NCBI GenBank assembly: GCA_016840125.1 | Contig: JAEOSY010000269.1 | Location: forward strand, 1-49,152 | DNA from: Candidatus Helarchaeota archaeon | Lineage (GTDB): Archaea > Asgardarchaeota > Lokiarchaeia > Helarchaeales > HEL-GB-A | Length of the DNA stretch: 49,152 bases | Reading direction: 5' to 3' | Shown: positions 41,992 to 49,152 of the stretch, piece after piece | Numbering within the stretch: position 1 is the stretch's first letter | Layout: the number at the start of each line of letters is the position of its first letter | The notes under the pieces: generated by a model | Databases searched by the model: none | Told to the model about the DNA's origin: nothing | What the model saw: the letters and a program-made list of their open reading frames with translations, nothing else | Translations under genes and position numbers: made by a program

Positions 41992-42695
41992 GTGAACTAC
42001 GACCAGATCTAGATGAAATCTTGGAAACAATATGGATGCTAACTGTCGATGAGAACATAAAAATGACGAATTTCGAGGAGTTGTATAAAAATTTATATGA
42101 TATTAAAGAATTTAGTGGAGAACAGACTAAATCACTTCTCGAGGAATTAATCAGTCGAAAATATATTCACATTGAGGATGATATAAATATTCTAATGAGT
42201 CAAAAAGGTTATGATCGTGCCCGAAAGATTATACGAAGTCATAGGCTTTACGAACGGTTATTTAGTGATGTCCTAAAAATGCAAGATGACGAGCAAATTG
42301 AGCGGGGGGCTTGCGTTTTAGAACACGTACTCGCAGAGGACGTGGAGGAAAGCGTATGTACCTTATTAGGACACCCTACAAAGTGTCCTCATGGGCGACC
42401 TATACCCCCGGGGCTTTGTTGTGAGCGTAGAGATTTAACCATTGCGAGTATTTTTTTACCCATTAGTGAATTAGATATAGGCGAAACGGCAACTATAGCG
42501 TACATTTCATCAAATGACAACCGACAAATGGATAAATTACTTGCCTTTGGGATCCTTCCTGGAAATTCGATAAAATTACATCAGAAAATGCCATTGAACG
42601 GCCCGGTTGTTATTCAAATCGACCAAACTCAAGTTGCGTTGGAGAAGGAAGTTGCAGATCAAATCTGCGTGCGTCGAGGTAAGAAAAAAATTTAA
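41988..42695 (+). CDS. DtxR-like regulator with C-terminal FeoA domain
   Basis: A 235-residue protein combining three parts. An N-terminal winged-helix-like domain (about 1-75) is somewhat diverged. A DtxR-type metal/dimerisation domain follows, with GACVLEHVLAEDVEESVCTLLGHPTKCPHGRPIPPGLCC (in pieces: ACVLEH, CTLLGHP, CPHGRPIP). A FeoA/SH3-like domain (about 155-232: DNRQMDKLLAFGILPGNSIK) completes it. It serves either as an iron-responsive second repressor or as the FeoA partner of FeoB. The cysteines in CTLLGHPTKCPHG...CC form a possible extra metal site. It is the last gene of the operon by strand and spacing. Confidence 0.9.
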   Translation: MSELRPDLDEILETIWMLTVDENIKMTNFEELYKNLYDIKEFSGEQTKSLLEELISRKYIHIEDDINILMSQKGYDRARKIIRSHRLYERLFSDVLKMQDDEQIERGACVLEHVLAEDVEESVCTLLGHPTKCPHGRPIPPGLCCERRDLTIASIFLPISELDIGETATIAYISSNDNRQMDKLLAFGILPGNSIKLHQKMPLNGPVVIQIDQTQVALEKEVADQICVRRGKKKI

Positions 42696-42708
42696 AAGAA
42701 ATTAAGTT

Positions 42709-43785
42709 TCAACTTTCCTTTGCGTCTACTCCAGTCCAGCGCGTTAGTCGGGGGAGGATCCACTTAATAAAAACAAGGAACATGATTATCAGTAAGGGGA
42801 CACCTAATCCATAAAGCCACGCCTGAGCTTCAAAAGATAATTCGATTTCAGCAGCGGTGGCAATCGAAGCTCCAACAGAGTTGAAAAGTCCATGAATAAT
42901 AAGGGGAGCTACTAAGCTTTTTGTTCGTTCGTATATAATACACATACATACACCAAAAATAAAGGTGTATCCCACATGAAATGCCATTTGACTCCAGTTT
43001 GAAATAAAAAGGGGTGAGCTTGGGTCAATATACCATGCGATATGAAAGAGTCCAAATAAGATGGAGGAAATCAAGATAGATCGGAGATAGCCTAGGTTGG
43101 ATCTGAGTTTTGTGTAGAAATATCCTCTGAATAGCAACTCCTCTGAGATGCCAACACATAGAAGTTGAAATGGGAAAGAGGCAAGGCCATACCAATTAAG
43201 AGTAATGGGAGTCCCTAGGATCTCTGTTAAGTTGATGGTTCCAGCTAAGGCTAAGCCCATAACTATAGGTGCGACCACGGCAAGGAATAAAAACACTACC
43301 ACTATAAGAAGGACAAAGGTGAAGGCTATTTGGCGCCAGAGATTGTTGAAGTGGAAACCAAAGTCGGAAAGGTAAAATCCTTCGACGATTATTATCTGAA
43401 GCACGATAAAAAAGATCATCGGAGTTTTTTCTAATGGTAATCCATATTTTAACAGAATTATTGTTCTGAAAATCATGATTAAAACAAATAGGAGAAGGAA
43501 AACAAAAATTACAGATTTAACATCCTGCTTTTCATAGTGCTCTAGTTTTTGAGGGCGTTTATAGACCCACCAATATAAGGGTAAGAGTAAAATGAACGAG
43601 AGGAGAACTGGGAGAATAGGAATTACGGAGATTGGAGTAGTTCCTACTGCAACGGGTTCATCAAGTGGAAAATACCAGCCAAAATCAATAAAATAAAAAA
43701 GCGCCCAGATCCCAATAAAGAAACCAATTACTACCAACTGATCCTTCCAAAATGAATTCTGCTTCAATAACAATACCTCACTCAT
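42709..43785 (-). CDS. CPBP-family intramembrane metalloprotease (CAAX protease/bacteriocin-processing type)
   Basis: A 358-residue polytopic membrane protein with about eight hydrophobic spans. The family's three motifs are present: EELLFRGYFYTKL (EExxxR), FGLFHIAW (FxxxH) and HGLFNS (HxxxN/D). These residues build the glutamate-histidine active site of CAAX-prenyl-type proteases. Possible jobs include processing of prenylated or membrane proteins; the substrate is unknown. It converges on the Feo operon with a 13-base gap and is divergent from the PfkB kinase gene. Confidence 0.9.
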   Translation of the reverse strand: MSEVLLLKQNSFWKDQLVVIGFFIGIWALFYFIDFGWYFPLDEPVAVGTTPISVIPILPVLLSFILLLPLYWWVYKRPQKLEHYEKQDVKSVIFVFLLLFVLIMIFRTIILLKYGLPLEKTPMIFFIVLQIIIVEGFYLSDFGFHFNNLWRQIAFTFVLLIVVVFLFLAVVAPIVMGLALAGTINLTEILGTPITLNWYGLASFPFQLLCVGISEELLFRGYFYTKLRSNLGYLRSILISSILFGLFHIAWYIDPSSPLFISNWSQMAFHVGYTFIFGVCMCIIYERTKSLVAPLIIHGLFNSVGASIATAAEIELSFEAQAWLYGLGVPLLIIMFLVFIKWILPRLTRWTGVDAKES

Positions 43786-43850
43786 TGAATTCGGAGAAAT
43801 CGTCTCGTAAGAAACTTTTATTATAATATAATTAATGTTTGTTTGTTAAA

Positions 43851-44777
43851 ATGTCAAGTACATCAGTTTTCATAATAGGGCATTTATGCATTGACCAAAA
43901 TGTCATTGATGGAAAAAAACAGCCGCTTTCCTTAGGAGGAACTGCTGCCTTTTCTTCTATCGTATGTTCGCGGCTTCTATCTCCAGAAGCTGTTTCAGTT
44001 GTCTCTAAAATTGGTCCCGACTTTCCAGAGAAGTTTTTAACTCTCTTAAAAAAGGGGAAAGTTGATATACATAACGTGGTTAGAGTAAAACGCCATTCAA
44101 CTCGATACCAGCTTGTCTATATCAATGATGATCGAGACTTAACTCTGAAGTCCGTCTGTGCACCTATTGCAAAGGAGGATTTTCCGAAAGAAATTTCTAA
44201 GGCAAAATTGGTTTATTTTGGCCCAATCGCCAATGAGATATCCCCAGAAACGATTATCTCTACGAAAGAGCAAACGGCCGGATTAATCGCTCTAGATATT
44301 CAAGGGTTGATCCGTCATCGAGATGTTGATGGAACACTTTTTTATAAGGGGGGTCCAAAAATCGATGATGTTTTAGCTTCTGTTGATATTGTAAAGCTAG
44401 ACTTGTTGGAAGCTCAAATTGTGACGGGAGCTTCAAAAATGAGGGATATGATTAGATATCTCTCAGGATTAGGTGTGAAAATGGCTTTAATTACGAAAAG
44501 TCGGAGAGGGTCTTCGCTGTTCTATGAGGGAAAACTTCTTAAAATGCCATCTATAATTCTACGCCGCATTTATGGAGCAACCGGCGCTGGGGATTGTTTT
44601 TTCAGCAGTTTTTTAATGGATTACCTAAAAACAGAAGATCCCTTTCATGCCATTCAATTTGCATCCAAAGCAGTTTCCTATTTAATCGGCAATGCCGATG
44701 GAATTCAGAGTTTCTTAGTTGAGGGGAAAATCCATGAACTAATTGAGGAGTTTGTCAAGGAAAATAAGGTAGGGTAA
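43851..44777 (+). CDS. PfkB/ribokinase family sugar kinase
   Basis: A 308-residue ATP-dependent kinase of a sugar, nucleoside or related alcohol. N-terminal HLCIDQNVIDGK and LGGTAAFSS (the family GG motif) are followed near the end by the anion-hole/catalytic signature GATGAGDCFFSSFLMDY, with the catalytic Asp in GAGD. The substrate is not readable; a weak fit to the classic family lid suggests a diverged member. The ATG at 43851 was chosen since TATAATATAA at about 43821-43830 would put transcription start at or near it (leaderless). Confidence 0.88.
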   Translation: MSSTSVFIIGHLCIDQNVIDGKKQPLSLGGTAAFSSIVCSRLLSPEAVSVVSKIGPDFPEKFLTLLKKGKVDIHNVVRVKRHSTRYQLVYINDDRDLTLKSVCAPIAKEDFPKEISKAKLVYFGPIANEISPETIISTKEQTAGLIALDIQGLIRHRDVDGTLFYKGGPKIDDVLASVDIVKLDLLEAQIVTGASKMRDMIRYLSGLGVKMALITKSRRGSSLFYEGKLLKMPSIILRRIYGATGAGDCFFSSFLMDYLKTEDPFHAIQFASKAVSYLIGNADGIQSFLVEGKIHELIEEFVKENKVG

Positions 44778-45146
44778 TTAAAATTCCAATTCTTTTGCTG
44801 CAGAGGCAGCTTCAGAAGTAATTTTTGTAACCAAAGTTCTTAGAATAGCTATGAAATCCTGAAAATTAATATTTTCACCACTAACCTCATATTGATGGAT
44901 AGCCTCAGAAACAATTTCTTGGGCCGCAATAAAATTTTTGCTCTTAACAATCGCAGCAGCTCGTCCTATTTCGCCATCGAGCAGGTTAAGAAACCATTTA
45001 ACTACTGTTTTGCTATCTGGATTCTCCTGTTTCTCCGTGATATAATCTTGAAGACGAAGAAAAACTTGCATCATATTCAGGGTTTCAGATTTGAGCCTTT
45101 CTGCTAGACAAAATCGCGTGATAAGATCCCTGTCAGAGTCTTTCAT
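44778..45146 (-). CDS. Small helical protein of unknown function
   Basis: A 122-residue soluble protein that looks almost entirely alpha-helical (LITRFCLAERLKSETLNMMQ, LLDGEIGRAAAIVKSKNFIA, DFIAILRTLVTKITSEAASA). Family not recognised; could be a small bundle that binds another protein. The start ATG 45146 has GTGATC 5 bases upstream. It comes 29 bases after the eS26 gene on the same strand, so it could be cotranscribed with a ribosomal gene, and this is its best clue. Confidence 0.65.
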   Translation of the reverse strand: MKDSDRDLITRFCLAERLKSETLNMMQVFLRLQDYITEKQENPDSKTVVKWFLNLLDGEIGRAAAIVKSKNFIAAQEIVSEAIHQYEVSGENINFQDFIAILRTLVTKITSEAASAAKELEF

Positions 45147-45175
45147 TTTGATCACAGGTGAAAAGTGAAAGAAAA

Positions 45176-45454
45176 TTAGCGTTTATTTTTACGTAAATCC
45201 TTCGACCTGACTTTTACCACACGACTATGAACGGCACAAGAGACGCAGTAGTGCTTGAGGACACGTTGGCGTGGAATAAAGGCGCCTTGGGCTCTTAATT
45301 CTTTACCTACCTGGTAGTCTACAAATGATACATTTTTCGTGACCTTTTTGGCCTTGTCTTTTGGAACTTTTCTGCCACATTTAGTACATTGTACAAAGCC
45401 TGGATTTCCACTTTTCCCTTTGTGTCTACCGCCACTTTTACGCTTTTTAGGCAT
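45176..45454 (-). CDS. rps26e: 30S ribosomal protein eS26
   Basis: A 92-residue component of the small subunit. The N-terminal MPKKRKSGGRHKG, the zinc finger CTKCGRKVPKDKAK and later HYCVSCAVHSRVVKVRS (CxxC x n CxxC) are characteristic of eS26, which helps form the mRNA exit channel. This protein occurs in eukaryotes and in some archaeal lineages, including Asgard and Thermoproteota, and is missing in many others. Stop at 45176 and a following small helical gene suggest a short operon. Confidence 0.95.
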   Translation of the reverse strand: MPKKRKSGGRHKGKSGNPGFVQCTKCGRKVPKDKAKKVTKNVSFVDYQVGKELRAQGAFIPRQRVLKHYCVSCAVHSRVVKVRSKDLRKNKR

Positions 45455-45658
45455 TATTTTTTCCTCATATTAGGGATAGATTATAGTTCTTATACAGAAC
45501 CACACAATCTCATTTAGAAATTCTTGATAATTATAAAATAAACACCAAATAAGAAGACTTCGGTCTTTGGAAAAATCTTTAAAATGAGGATTCAGATTCA
45601 TTCATATTTAATTCTTGATGGCTAAAATAAAATGGGAGATTTCCATGAGGTGTGAAAA

Positions 45659-46051
45659 TTGTCCGTTACAAATATTTGGGATACATTGACAGAATTTAAG
45701 AACATTGTAAATAATTCTAAAACGATCCAAGCTGAGTTTAATGCCTGGGGCGGTCGGACTATACAATTTATTGTTAAGGGTGGGGCTGATTGCTTTATAA
45801 TACTCAAAGGAGGAAAGATGATTCTCGAAAAGGGGAAGAATGAGAATCCTGATTTAACTTTCCACGCGTTAGATGGTAACTTGGTGAAATTAATAACAGG
45901 GCAAACCGATTACACGTCCTTGGACATTCTCGGAAATATAACATTTGAAGGAAATGAAACAGATAAGAATAAATTCATTGCCACTATTGGACTCTTTGTC
46001 GATGCACTTCTTGGCGAATCTGATGAGTTTGAAGATTTAGATAATTATTAA
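45659..46051 (+). CDS. SCP2 sterol-carrier-like domain protein
   Basis: A 130-residue protein shaped like an SCP2 domain: a beta-rich half (IQFIVKGGADCFIILKGGKM, NPDLTFHALDGNLVKLITGQ) and a DYTSLDILGNITFEGNETDK segment. SCP2 proteins bind lipids or other hydrophobic molecules. The acidic C-terminus (ESDEFEDLDNY) is not usual. The TTG 45659 start has AGGTG 6 bases ahead, and the next gene (TrmY) starts 14 bases after the stop, so they may be cotranscribed. Confidence 0.75.
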   Translation: MSVTNIWDTLTEFKNIVNNSKTIQAEFNAWGGRTIQFIVKGGADCFIILKGGKMILEKGKNENPDLTFHALDGNLVKLITGQTDYTSLDILGNITFEGNETDKNKFIATIGLFVDALLGESDEFEDLDNY

Positions 46052-46065
46052 TCGAGGGTTTCTCA

Positions 46066-46671
46066 ATACCACAGATTAACTTCCTTGTAAAATCCACCAA
46101 AGGCGTAACGTCAAATAAATTCCTTATCAAAGATCTCACGGGCACTTCGGGCCGGTTGGATATTATCTTTCGATGTATTTTAGCTACCTTCTCCTTTGGA
46201 TTCACTGATCGAAATTTCCATGCGGTGCTACACGGTCCCCCACACCCTCCAAAAGCGATTGAATTTATCGGGAATCGGTTAAAGGACCTTCCGATAGATG
46301 AAATACAGATGGCCAGACTATTTCAACAACTGCTCGATACACAAAAACCAACTTTTATCGAGGGAATTACCCTTTCGAATACCTCATTTTTTCAAGTTGC
46401 TGAGCGGTTGGCTCAAGATGGGGCGTTATTTCATTTAAAAGAGGGGGGGATTTCCTTTCAAGAGCATTTAACTGATAATTTTAAGGAGATTTCGGTGCAA
46501 CATTCATTAAACTTCATTTTAAGTGATTCTGTAGATTTGGAGGACTATGAGGAGGACCATTTAGTCCAAAAATTAAGTGCGATCCCCATCAGTCTCGGTG
46601 CTCAAAGCTATCTCGCTAGCCATTGTATTCAGTTTTTACTCTTACAATTGAAAAAATGTGAATTGTTCTAA
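46066..46671 (+). CDS. trmY: tRNA (pseudouridine54-N1)-methyltransferase TrmY, non-AUG start
   Basis: Methylates pseudouridine 54 of the tRNA T-loop (SPOUT fold). The family's C-terminal knot and core are clear: NFLVKSTKG, FLIKDLTGTSGRLDIIFRC, VLHGPPHPPKAIEFIGNRL, DEIQMARLF, and SIPISLGAQSYLASHC-type end. The only standard start in this frame, TTG 46156, would delete about 30 conserved residues that include the first strand and the RLDI motif region. The frame is open from 46046 and no ATG, GTG or TTG precedes TTG 46156. ATA 46066 lies 7 bases after GAGGG (46054-46058), and ATT 46075 is next. Either a non-AUG start or a sequence error is likely. Confidence 0.85.
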   Translation: MPQINFLVKSTKGVTSNKFLIKDLTGTSGRLDIIFRCILATFSFGFTDRNFHAVLHGPPHPPKAIEFIGNRLKDLPIDEIQMARLFQQLLDTQKPTFIEGITLSNTSFFQVAERLAQDGALFHLKEGGISFQEHLTDNFKEISVQHSLNFILSDSVDLEDYEEDHLVQKLSAIPISLGAQSYLASHCIQFLLLQLKKCELF

Positions 46672-46716
46672 AATATTAAGACCGAAATTTTAGTTTTAAA
46701 AAAGAGGAAAAACAGA

Positions 46717-47145
46717 TTAGAAGACGCTCTCCGCCTTATCGAATACAGACGTCAAAAGCGCCTCTACATAAATCTTGGCTTGATTCATCGCCTTTTTACC
46801 AATTTCAGTAATGTTGTAGTATTTCCGGTTCGGCTTCCCTTCCTCGTTGCTAGTCTTCCATTCGACCTGGACCAACCCATCTTTCTTCATTTTGTATAGA
46901 ATTACATAACCGCTAACAATTGCGGGTTGGAATCCGAATCGCTTCATAATCTTTTGTTTTATTTCATACCCATACAGGGGCTCATCCTCCAACAATCGGA
47001 GGATGTACAACCATAAGTTTGCTTTCGTTAATTTATCCGCGAGCCTATTCATGGCTTTCGTAACGTCATGATCTTTTAAATTATCCTTATCGAGAAAAAC
47101 TTCATTTAATTCCTGAATTGTTTCCGGAGTTTTCTTTTTCGCCAT
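46717..47145 (-). CDS. PadR family transcriptional regulator
   Basis: A 142-residue winged-helix DNA-binding protein. The PadR marks are LYILRLLEDEPLYGYEIKQK near residue 60, then YKMKKDGLVQVEWK and GKPNRKYYNITEIGKKAM (the wing motif, R-K-Y-Y). An N-terminal extension of about 40 residues precedes it. No operator is evident nearby. It sits upstream of the CDP-alcohol phosphatidyltransferase gene's end, in the same direction, with 62 bases between. Confidence 0.93.
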   Translation of the reverse strand: MAKKKTPETIQELNEVFLDKDNLKDHDVTKAMNRLADKLTKANLWLYILRLLEDEPLYGYEIKQKIMKRFGFQPAIVSGYVILYKMKKDGLVQVEWKTSNEEGKPNRKYYNITEIGKKAMNQAKIYVEALLTSVFDKAESVF

Positions 47146-47207
47146 GTATCATAACCTCATTGAAATCAATAAAAAATGTAGTGTCAGTTTTTAAAAAGTT
47201 TCGATAT

Positions 47208-47960
47208 TTAAGTCGAGATTTTTTCTGATTTTTGCGCGATTTTGTCTGTTGCAGCTGGTATTTCATCTGACTTTTTCAATTCAGCGGAATTAGGTTCTCC
47301 GATTTCTTGAATCGCTCGCTCCCTAATCTCATTTTCTATTTCTGGGAGTAATTTTCGGGCGTACAAAATGCGTTGAATTGCTGTTATGTGAGTAGCAATA
47401 GCAAGTATGATGATACCAATACCGACGTAGCCCCATTGCATATTCGCGGTATAGGCTAATTGAGGAATCCCCTGTAGTATAAGGACGCCCATTATAAGGA
47501 GCATTCGTTCACCACGTTCAAAAAGACCAACTGCCATCTTTTGACCTCCGGCAGCCTCGGCACGTGCACGAGTGTAACTAACGAGTAATGAGCCAAATAA
47601 CGCAATAAGTCCAATCCAATTCACGCAAAGACCGGATAGAATAATAATGGAGATAATAATTGCATCAGCATATCGATCCAAAACGGAATCCAAAAACCCA
47701 CCAAAGGCGGTGATGCGATGAGAATTACGTGCAATTGCCCCATCTAAAGCATCAAAATAGCCTGCTAATAACATGAGACCAGCTGATAAAATGAGTATAT
47801 AACTCCACATAGAGTATAAAAATATCAACCCAGCTGCTACAATTGAAACAGAAAACCCTAGCAATGTAGCCATATTGGGTGTTATCCCCAACTTCATAGC
47901 AAAGTTAGCCATGGGTTTCATAATTTTTTCGCTGACACTTCGCAACCGGCTTAATACCAA
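47208..47960 (-). CDS. CDP-alcohol phosphatidyltransferase family enzyme (phospholipid head-group synthase)
   Basis: Transfers an alcohol onto a CDP-lipid in the membrane. The family signature D-G-x2-A-R-x8-G-x3-D-x3-D is intact: DALDGAIARNSHRITAFGGFLDSVLDR. About six transmembrane spans are visible over 250 residues. In archaea this is likely archaetidylinositol-phosphate or archaetidylglycerol-phosphate synthase, but the head group cannot be told. The TTG 47960 start has AAGTGA upstream. A hydrophilic C-terminal tail of about 40 residues (IPAATDKIAQKSEKIST) is not typical. Confidence 0.88.
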   Translation of the reverse strand: MVLSRLRSVSEKIMKPMANFAMKLGITPNMATLLGFSVSIVAAGLIFLYSMWSYILILSAGLMLLAGYFDALDGAIARNSHRITAFGGFLDSVLDRYADAIIISIIILSGLCVNWIGLIALFGSLLVSYTRARAEAAGGQKMAVGLFERGERMLLIMGVLILQGIPQLAYTANMQWGYVGIGIIILAIATHITAIQRILYARKLLPEIENEIRERAIQEIGEPNSAELKKSDEIPAATDKIAQKSEKIST

Positions 47961-48704
47961 TTTACTTCACTTAGACAATCTTTTTATTGATAAATTTTCT
48001 CTTTGTAAAATAGAGGAGACATTTGCATTTAAAGCTTGCTATAAAAAGGGCGGGAAACTTTAACAGGAGAATGTGCATTTAACACAACCTAGCGGTGCGA
48101 TTTTAACTCATTCCTGTCTAACTTTTCGTGCGCGATGGGTTGCTCCATCGGTGGCAATTCCGAACGAGAATTATAGAGAAATATACATTAATCTGTGTTT
48201 TGAAATAACCGCGAAAAAAAGGTCGCGAGTTTCGAATTTCCGAGGGGTTGAATTTCCCAAATTGCATTGATCGTGTATTTTTCTTTTTCCACGAACATGG
48301 CTAAAAACTTTCTAAAGAAAAACGCTTTTCCACATCGAAATTCATAATTTTTTTCATTGAAACTTGAGGATTTTTTGCTTCGAATTGGGCTCGGACTGGT
48401 CTGGATCTGACTGGTCTTCTAGTTGATCAGGAATTGACGTTCAAAAATTTTCTTTTTACAGAGACCTCCAAAGTCTTTCACAATCTAGAGCGCCTCTGCT
48501 GAAGGACAACCCGCGGGAGGGGGAATGGATAGTAATTGTGAAGCGATATATCCCAATTCTCATTTAATTCTGCTTACTTCAACATTAGTCTCGCAGAGGT
48601 CTCAGTCTGCGACTTGGTCAAGTTTGCGCATTTTCTTTCGTAATCTTTAAATGGTAGATGTGATTTTAACTATCATTACTCAAAATCAAAGGGAGGTATA
48701 TGAT
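47961..48704. other. 744-base gene-poor region
   Basis: Between the divergent phosphatidyltransferase and TPR genes. One 65-codon frame (48073-48270) has a GGAGA nearby but does not look like protein. No tRNA or rRNA is seen. A possible TATA, CTTTAAATGG, occurs at 48643-48652. An inverted repeat is listed separately. Base composition changes midway (48100-48500 more mixed), so an unrecognised RNA or a decayed gene is possible. Confidence 0.4.
48591..48612. promoter_or_regulatory. Perfect 7-bp inverted repeat near the TPR gene
   Basis: TCGCAGA-GGTCTCAG-TCTGCGA. The two arms are perfectly complementary with an 8-base centre. It lies about 30-55 bases upstream of the likely TATA box of the TPR gene, so it could be a regulator-binding site. 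Terminator function is unlikely because no T-run follows. Confidence 0.4.
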
Positions 48705-49152
48705 TTGGATTGGTACCAAAATGGGTATGAATTGCTCACCCAAGGAAAGTTTCAAGAGGCGTTAGATTGCTTGGAGACAGTATTAGAGGAAGATCCAAAG
48801 CATGTTAAGGCGTGCTACCATAAGACATTCGCGTTGATGGGATTGCGCCGGTTTCAGGAGGCTTATGATTGGAGCATATATGCCAGAAACTTGCTTCGTG
48901 GCAGGCGTTCCATGGACGATGAAACGAACTCCATGTATGCAGACCACTGGTTTGCTTACCAACGCCTCGAAGGTACTCTGCGCACGTTCATTCCAGAACC
49001 ACCTCATATTAAACTCGAACAGATGCAGTTCTTGAAGGATTTGGAGTACCTACTGTATGGTCCACCGCCGCATCCAGAAGCGGGGGAAGTGCGCCTGACG
49101 ACTCCTGTAGGGGTATTCTTCATTAACCCGCGAGGAGGGTACGTGAGTCTGA
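48705..49152 (+). CDS. TPR-like protein, 5' part (continues past the window)
   Basis: The frame is open from the TTG at 48705 to the last base. It begins DWYQNGYELLTQGKFQEALD, with the alternating helix pattern of tetratricopeptide repeats (GxxxxxxGxxxxAxxxxxxxL, then EDPKHVKACYHKTFALMGLR). After about residue 60, the fold is unclear (LRTFIPEPPHIKLEQMQFLK, LEYLLYGPPPHPEAGE). TTG is chosen because GGGAGGT at 48691-48697 lies 7 bases upstream and a TATA-like CTTTAAAT precedes it at about 48643, putting the start site before the Shine-Dalgarno. An in-frame ATG 48651 is possible but lies close to that TATA. It may be a scaffold protein. Confidence 0.7.
   Translation, partial: MDWYQNGYELLTQGKFQEALDCLETVLEEDPKHVKACYHKTFALMGLRRFQEAYDWSIYARNLLRGRRSMDDETNSMYADHWFAYQRLEGTLRTFIPEPPHIKLEQMQFLKDLEYLLYGPPPHPEAGEVRLTTPVGVFFINPRGGYVSL

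Noticed and set aside
48073..48270. 65-codon frame in the gene-poor region, GTG start with GGAGA upstream
   Set aside because: The translation has no protein-like pattern, and the Shine-Dalgarno match could arise by chance in AT-rich DNA.
1..49152. CRISPR arrays, transposases, integrases or prophage genes
   Set aside because: No regularly spaced repeats and no transposase, integrase or phage structural motifs were seen anywhere in the window.

Overview
The window is about 49 kb of AT-rich archaeal DNA and most likely comes from an Asgard archaeon, perhaps Lokiarchaeia-like. The evidence is: archaeal information genes (archaeal-type ThrRS, topoisomerase VI A and B, ribosomal protein eS26, TrmY); the archaeal CoA route (pantoate kinase plus phosphopantoate--beta-alanine ligase); two secreted proteins ending in an IPGF(D/E)L-type C-terminal anchor like that of Asgard surface proteins; and an E1-like enzyme with the eukaryotic-type catalytic Cys motif. 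Many genes appear to start at TTG or GTG behind a GGTGA/GGAG Shine-Dalgarno sequence. The assignment rests on protein features only; the window has no rRNA and no tRNA that I could find.

Layout. 1-4.9 kb: anchored surface protein, ThrRS, then (minus strand) a membrane hydrolase and aspartokinase. 5.0-11.5 kb: a minus-strand topoisomerase VI operon (top6B, top6A and a C2H2 zinc-finger protein). Its B subunit is 1458 residues, more than twice the usual size, and appears to carry five tandem H2TH modules. 11.9-18.6 kb: a divergent CoA biosynthesis cluster (CoaBC; then pantoate kinase, PPS, HPS-RraA fusion, ketopantoate reductase, aspartate decarboxylase). 18.6-21 kb: a second anchored protein and a minus-strand purine/methylthioadenosine salvage operon (APRT, MTA phosphorylase, RidA). 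21.5-24.4 kb: two tandem, recently duplicated cytoplasmic subtilases, one fused to a helix-hairpin-helix domain. 24.7-31.1 kb: GH3 beta-glucosidase, an unknown protein, and a 1010-residue FG-GAP-repeat surface protein. 31.2-38.6 kb: E1-like enzyme, DNA methyltransferase, sugar nucleotidyltransferase, small wHTH and nuclease-fold proteins, aminotransferase, macrodomain protein and an internally duplicated membrane protein.

38.7-39.1 kb is a GC-rich, hairpin-rich, gene-free island that looks like an unidentified structured RNA. It is followed by a Feo iron-uptake operon (DtxR regulator, FeoB, zinc ribbon, DtxR-FeoA fusion) whose promoter carries two DtxR-like operators. 42.7-49.2 kb: CPBP protease, PfkB kinase, a small helical protein, eS26, an SCP2 protein, TrmY (which seems to need a non-AUG start), PadR regulator, CDP-alcohol phosphatidyltransferase, a 740-bp gene-poor stretch and the 5' part of a TPR-like gene.

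The strongest candidates for something undescribed are the expanded topoisomerase VI B with its zinc-finger partner, the orphan structured RNA, and the HPS-RraA fusion occupying the missing PanB slot of the CoA operon.
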